NCBI GenBank assembly: GCA_964567855.1
Contig: CAZMOE010000057.1
Location: 1 to 9,492, forward strand
DNA: 9,492 bases
Direction of reading: 5' to 3'
Source: Liminaster sp964567855
Lineage (GTDB): Bacteria > Bacteroidota > Bacteroidia > Bacteroidales > UBA3663
How positions within the stretch are numbered: the first letter of the stretch is position 1; each line of letters starts with the position of its first letter. The position numbers and the translations under genes were made by a program. Below the pieces are notes generated by a model that saw nothing but the letters and a program-made list of their open reading frames with translations, had not been told where the DNA came from and searched no databases. Below are positions 7,281 to 9,492 of the stretch, one piece after another.

Positions 7281-8932
7281 ATATCTACAAAGTTACACTT
7301 TCGGGATTACAATCCTAAACAAACGCTTCTTTTCCCACAGTGTCTTGACAAAGATATTGCGGAAAATGACCCTGTACGTATTGTGGACTCGGTAATAGAC
7401 CATCTGAGTCTGGATAATTTCAGGAGGCTTTACAAAGAGCGAGGCCGGAGTTCGTACCATCCCAAGATGATGCTCAAGGCAGTCATATATGGATACATGA
7501 ACAATCTATACTCCTGCCGCAAGATAGAGACAGCTCTCAAAAGGGATATTCACTTTATCTGGCTTGCGGGTTATGAACAACCCGACTTCAACACCATCAA
7601 CCGCTTCCGCAATCGAGTGAAGGAGAAGATCAATCAGGTGTTCACACAGTTGTTGTTGATATTGGCGGAGCGAGGTTTCATCACTCTGGATGTGGAGTAT
7701 ATATTGATGGCACAGAGATAGAATCCAAGGCCAACAGATACACCTTCGTATGGCGTAAGAATACCGAAAGGAACCGGGCAAAGTTGCTTGAAAAGATAAA
7801 GGTACTTCTTGGGCAGATTGACGATGCCATCGCTCAGGAGAACAGTGAAGTGGAGGATGGACAGACTTTTACTTCCGTGGAACTTGTGAACATGGCAGAG
7901 GAACTGAATCAGGTTTTGTCCAAGGAGCCGGTGCCTGCTACAAAAGAGGGACGGCAATCCCGGAAGGAACGCAAGAAGCAGATAAGGCAACTGAAGGAAC
8001 ACGCAGACAAACTTGGAGAATATGACCGGCAGTTGGAGATAATGTGCGACCGCAACTCCTACTCCAAGACAGATCATGATGCCACGTTCATGCGCATGAA
8101 AGAGGATGTCATGAACAACGGTCAGACCAAATCGGGATATAACCTTCAGATAGGTACTGAGGATCAGTTCATCACCGATTTCGGACTATTCCAAGGTCCG
8201 GGTGACCCATTCACGATGATACCATTCTGTCAATCCTTCCATGACAGGTACGGTAAGTTCCCACACACGGCGGTGGCCGATTCCGGTTATGGATCCGAGG
8301 AGAACTACCGCTTCATGGAAGAAGCCGGTATCGAGGCTTACGTCAAGTACAATATGTTCCACAAAGAGCTGCGCATGCATTATGAATCCAGTCCGTTCAG
8401 TCCGCAGGCGATGTTCTACAACGCAGAAGACGATTATTATGTATGCCCTATGGACCAGCGTCTGACAAGAATCGGCACGGTAAAATCCAGAACCGAAAGC
8501 GGATATGAAACGGAGAGTGCGCGATACAAGGCACAGCGATACGAGGGTTGCCCGATCAGAGGCGCTTGTTTCAAGGCAAAAGGTGACAGGATAATCGAAG
8601 TCAACCACCGGCCCAACGAATACCGGCGTAAAGATAGAGAAAGATTCACTTCTAAGGAAGGAATCAGGCATCGAGGTCGAAGATGCATCGAACCGGAAGC
8701 CGTCTTCGGACAAATGAAATACAATATGGCATACAAACGCTTCCGCCATGTTATGCTTGACAAGATCACAATAGACTTTGCCTTCTTCGCCATTGCATTC
8801 AATATAAAGAAAATGTGTTCAAAAATGGATAAATCGGCCAAAAACGGGGGAAATACACCCCATAATGGCCGATTTATCCTGATTCTTGAAGTTTTGACCT
8901 CTGAGAATCGGATAACCGGCAATGTTTACTAA
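7281..8932 (+). pseudogene. IS1182-family transposase, frameshifted
   Basis: This DDE transposase moves the surrounding element. The N-terminal reading (STKLHFRDYNPKQTLLFPQ, then HPKMMLKAVIYGYMNN and SCRKIETALKRDIHFIWLAG) is typical of the family. It runs in one frame to a TAG at 7719-7721. The remainder (YIDGTEIESKANRYTFVWRK onward) is in another frame and stops at TAA 8930-8932. The break lies in GAGTATATATTGATGG: removing one AT from the run at 7698-7704 restores EYIDGTEIE exactly. The catalytic residues are all downstream of the break: Asp in YIDGT (7706-7708), Asp in VADSGYGSEENY (8279-8281) and Glu in EPEAVFGQMK (8696-8698). The start is odd too. The family-like N terminus begins at an ATA (7281-7283) where ATG would be expected. 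The first conventional start in frame is GTG 7383, which would lose about 34 conserved residues. The last 30 or so residues cover a long hairpin and may not be a conserved part of the enzyme. Probably inactive, but able to move if a helper transposase is present. Confidence 0.85.
8827..8879. repeat. 14-bp perfect inverted repeat at the end of the transposase gene
   Basis: GGATAAATCGGCCA (8827-8840) and TGGCCGATTTATCC (8866-8879) are exact reverse complements with a 25-nt spacer. Nested inside are a G run (8846-8850) and CCCC (8858-8861) that can pair as well, so the whole forms an extended hairpin. It lies within the last codons of the transposase frame. No T-run follows on the plus strand (TGATTCTTG), so a simple intrinsic terminator is less likely than an RNA-level or DNA-level structural element. 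Confidence 0.8.
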
Positions 8933-8971
8933 AATCGATTGCCTGAAAAATATCAAAACCTCAGAGCCTAT

Positions 8972-9009
8972 AAAATCAAAAGGATGTACCATAATTATGA
9001 TACACCCTC
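8972..9009 (-). terminator. Inward-reading intrinsic terminator formed by the IS right end
   Basis: Read on the minus strand, the right end folds as GAGGGUGUAUCAU pairing with AUGGUACAUCCUU around an AAUU loop, with all positions paired if G-U wobbles are allowed. It is followed by UUGAUUUUA. It lies 24 nt downstream of the rpsO stop, so it could serve as the rpsO terminator. I see only a very small stem-loop (CGCGAAAGC region, about 9022-9030) between rpsO and the IS, so the original terminator may have been displaced. Confidence 0.55.
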
Positions 9010-9010
9010 C
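8981..9010 (-). repeat. IS right terminal inverted repeat
   Basis: Its reverse complement begins GGAGGGTGTATCA and matches the left end at 24 of 30 positions. Like the left end it is a near-palindrome, centred on CATAATTATG (8991-9000). Outside 9010 the similarity to the left flank ends at once, which fixes the boundary. Confidence 0.85.
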
Positions 9011-9032
9011 TTCTCTTTATGCTTTCGCGGTC

Positions 9033-9302
9033 TTAACGACGGAGACCCAACTCCTTGATAATAGCACGATAGCGTTCGATGTCGACTTTTGCAAGGTAAT
9101 CCAACATGCGGCGACGTTTACCTACGAGCATTTTCATGGCACGGCTGGTAACGTGGTCTTTGTGGTTGTTACGCAAGTGTTCAGTCAGGTGGCTGATGCG
9201 GTAAGAAAACAATGCGATCTGAGCTTCAGGAGAACCGGTGTCTTTCGCATCTTTACCGTACTTTGCAAAAATCTCCTCTTTTTTAGCAGAATCTAAATAC
9301 AT
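9033..9302 (-). CDS. rpsO: 30S ribosomal protein S15
   Basis: This 89-residue protein is the full usual length for S15, a primary binder of the central domain of 16S rRNA in assembly of the small subunit platform. The family signature is complete: TGSPEAQIALFSYRISHLTEHL followed by NNHKDHVTSRAMKMLVGKRRRMLDYL, which holds the His/Asp/Ser and basic residues that contact the rRNA, and the ending IKELGLRR. The ATG at 9300-9302 gives the canonical N terminus MYLDSAKKEEIFAKYG. No strong Shine-Dalgarno sequence is present, which is normal in Bacteroidota. It is monocistronic as far as the window shows, with its own promoter about 90 bp upstream, and converges with the IS transposase. A C-terminal stop 22 bp from the IS end means the insertion left the coding sequence untouched. 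Confidence 0.98.
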   Translation of the reverse strand: MYLDSAKKEEIFAKYGKDAKDTGSPEAQIALFSYRISHLTEHLRNNHKDHVTSRAMKMLVGKRRRMLDYLAKVDIERYRAIIKELGLRR

Positions 9303-9366
9303 GTGATTTGTATTTTAAGGGTTAATAATAAAGGTCGAGCCGAAACTCTTCCAAATTAGTTGCTTA

Positions 9367-9381
9367 AGGGATTCTGTCCCT
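9367..9381 (-). promoter_or_regulatory. Small hairpin in the rpsO leader
   Basis: In the minus-strand transcript AGGGA pairs with UCCCU around CAGAA. It falls just after the predicted transcription start, within a leader of about 85 nt. S15 is known to repress its own mRNA through leader structures in several bacterial phyla, so an autoregulatory site is possible. The stem alone does not show it, and I cannot fold the whole leader reliably by eye. Confidence 0.3.
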
Positions 9382-9392
9382 AAAAAGCGGCG

Positions 9393-9424
9393 CAAAGGTA
9401 TGTTCTTTTTTTAATATTTGCAAA
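9393..9424 (-). promoter_or_regulatory. rpsO promoter, Bacteroidota type
   Basis: On the minus strand, TTTG (9421-9424) is followed after 20 bases by TACCTTTG (9393-9400), matching the -33 TTTG and -7 TAnnTTTG consensus of the Bacteroidota housekeeping sigma factor exactly. The predicted start is near 9386, about 85 nt before the rpsO ATG. The spacer is A-rich on the transcribed-sense strand, as expected for a strong promoter of a ribosomal protein gene. Beyond it (9425-9492) I see no further gene. Confidence 0.75.
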
Positions 9425-9492
9425 CTTTGCTGACTTTTTTGTTGGCTTACAGCGGGAAAGCGGTGCTTAATTGTTGTAATGAATAGATATTT

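Larger units (their letters stand above)
7144..9010 (+). mobile_element. IS1182-like insertion sequence, 1867 bp
   Basis: The element is defined by terminal inverted repeats at 7144-7173 and 8981-9010, identical over the outer 13 bases (GGAGGGTGTATCA) and matching at 24 of 30 positions. It carries one transposase reading frame on the plus strand, now broken. The size fits the IS1182 family. The bases just outside (GAATAT on the left, TTCTCT on the right) show no target-site duplication; the duplication may be lost, very short or absent for this element. It sits 33 bp after the stop of the giant secreted protein and 22 bp from the stop of rpsO, between two convergent genes, so neither is interrupted. 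Confidence 0.85.

Noticed and set aside
7680..7721. Programmed -1 ribosomal frameshift in the transposase
   Set aside because: The frame relation would fit a -1 shift, but there is no X XXY YYZ slippery site before the stop, and removal of a single AT gives an exact family-like protein, so a real 2-nt insertion is simpler.
8186..8749. Reverse-strand open frame of 187 codons
   Set aside because: It is antisense to the catalytic part of the IS1182-like transposase, which has clear motifs in the forward frame.
7138..9016. Target-site duplication around the IS
   Set aside because: Flanking bases on the two sides do not match for any short length I tried, including with the IS ends shifted by a few bases.

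Overview
The window looks like a chromosomal segment of a Bacteroidota bacterium, most likely a Bacteroidales member of the Prevotella/Bacteroides type. Three things support this. There are two promoters of the Bacteroidota sigma-ABfr type (TTTG or TTTT, 20 bases, TAnnTTTG). A giant secreted protein ends in a C-terminal motif (YNLRGQRV...KGLYIINGKKV) typical of surface or secreted proteins of this group. The IS30- and IS1182-type transposases resemble those common in these genomes. Genus is inferred from style only.

Layout, left to right. Positions 1-91 hold the last 29 codons of an unrecognised gene. Positions about 97-906 hold a broken gene for a protein with at least two diverged copies of a roughly 155-residue unit, carrying two frame changes. 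Positions 907-1295 are decayed DNA with no intact gene. Positions 1296-1853 are the 3' half of an IS30-family transposase that keeps its DD(33)E triad but has lost its N-terminal half, with a TGA where Trp is expected. A promoter at 1898-1929 then serves a 1686-residue secreted multidomain protein (2050-7110). That protein contains a recent 912-bp in-frame tandem duplication, with one synonymous difference seen between the copies. Immediately after it sits an IS1182-like element (7144-9010), whose transposase is split by a 2-nt insertion and lacks a normal start codon. On the minus strand, rpsO (ribosomal protein S15, 9033-9302) converges on the element, with its own promoter at 9393-9424.

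How the parts relate. The two live genes are the giant secreted protein and rpsO. The IS1182-like element fills the gap between their 3' ends. Each end of the element is a near-palindrome followed by a T-rich stretch when read inward. Each could therefore act as an intrinsic terminator for transcripts of the neighbouring host gene while shielding the transposase from read-through. The left third is a graveyard of IS and surface-protein debris.

I see no defence system, CRISPR array, tRNA or obviously new enzymatic system. The strongest unusual signals are the near-perfect 912-bp duplication and the terminator-like, covarying IS ends.
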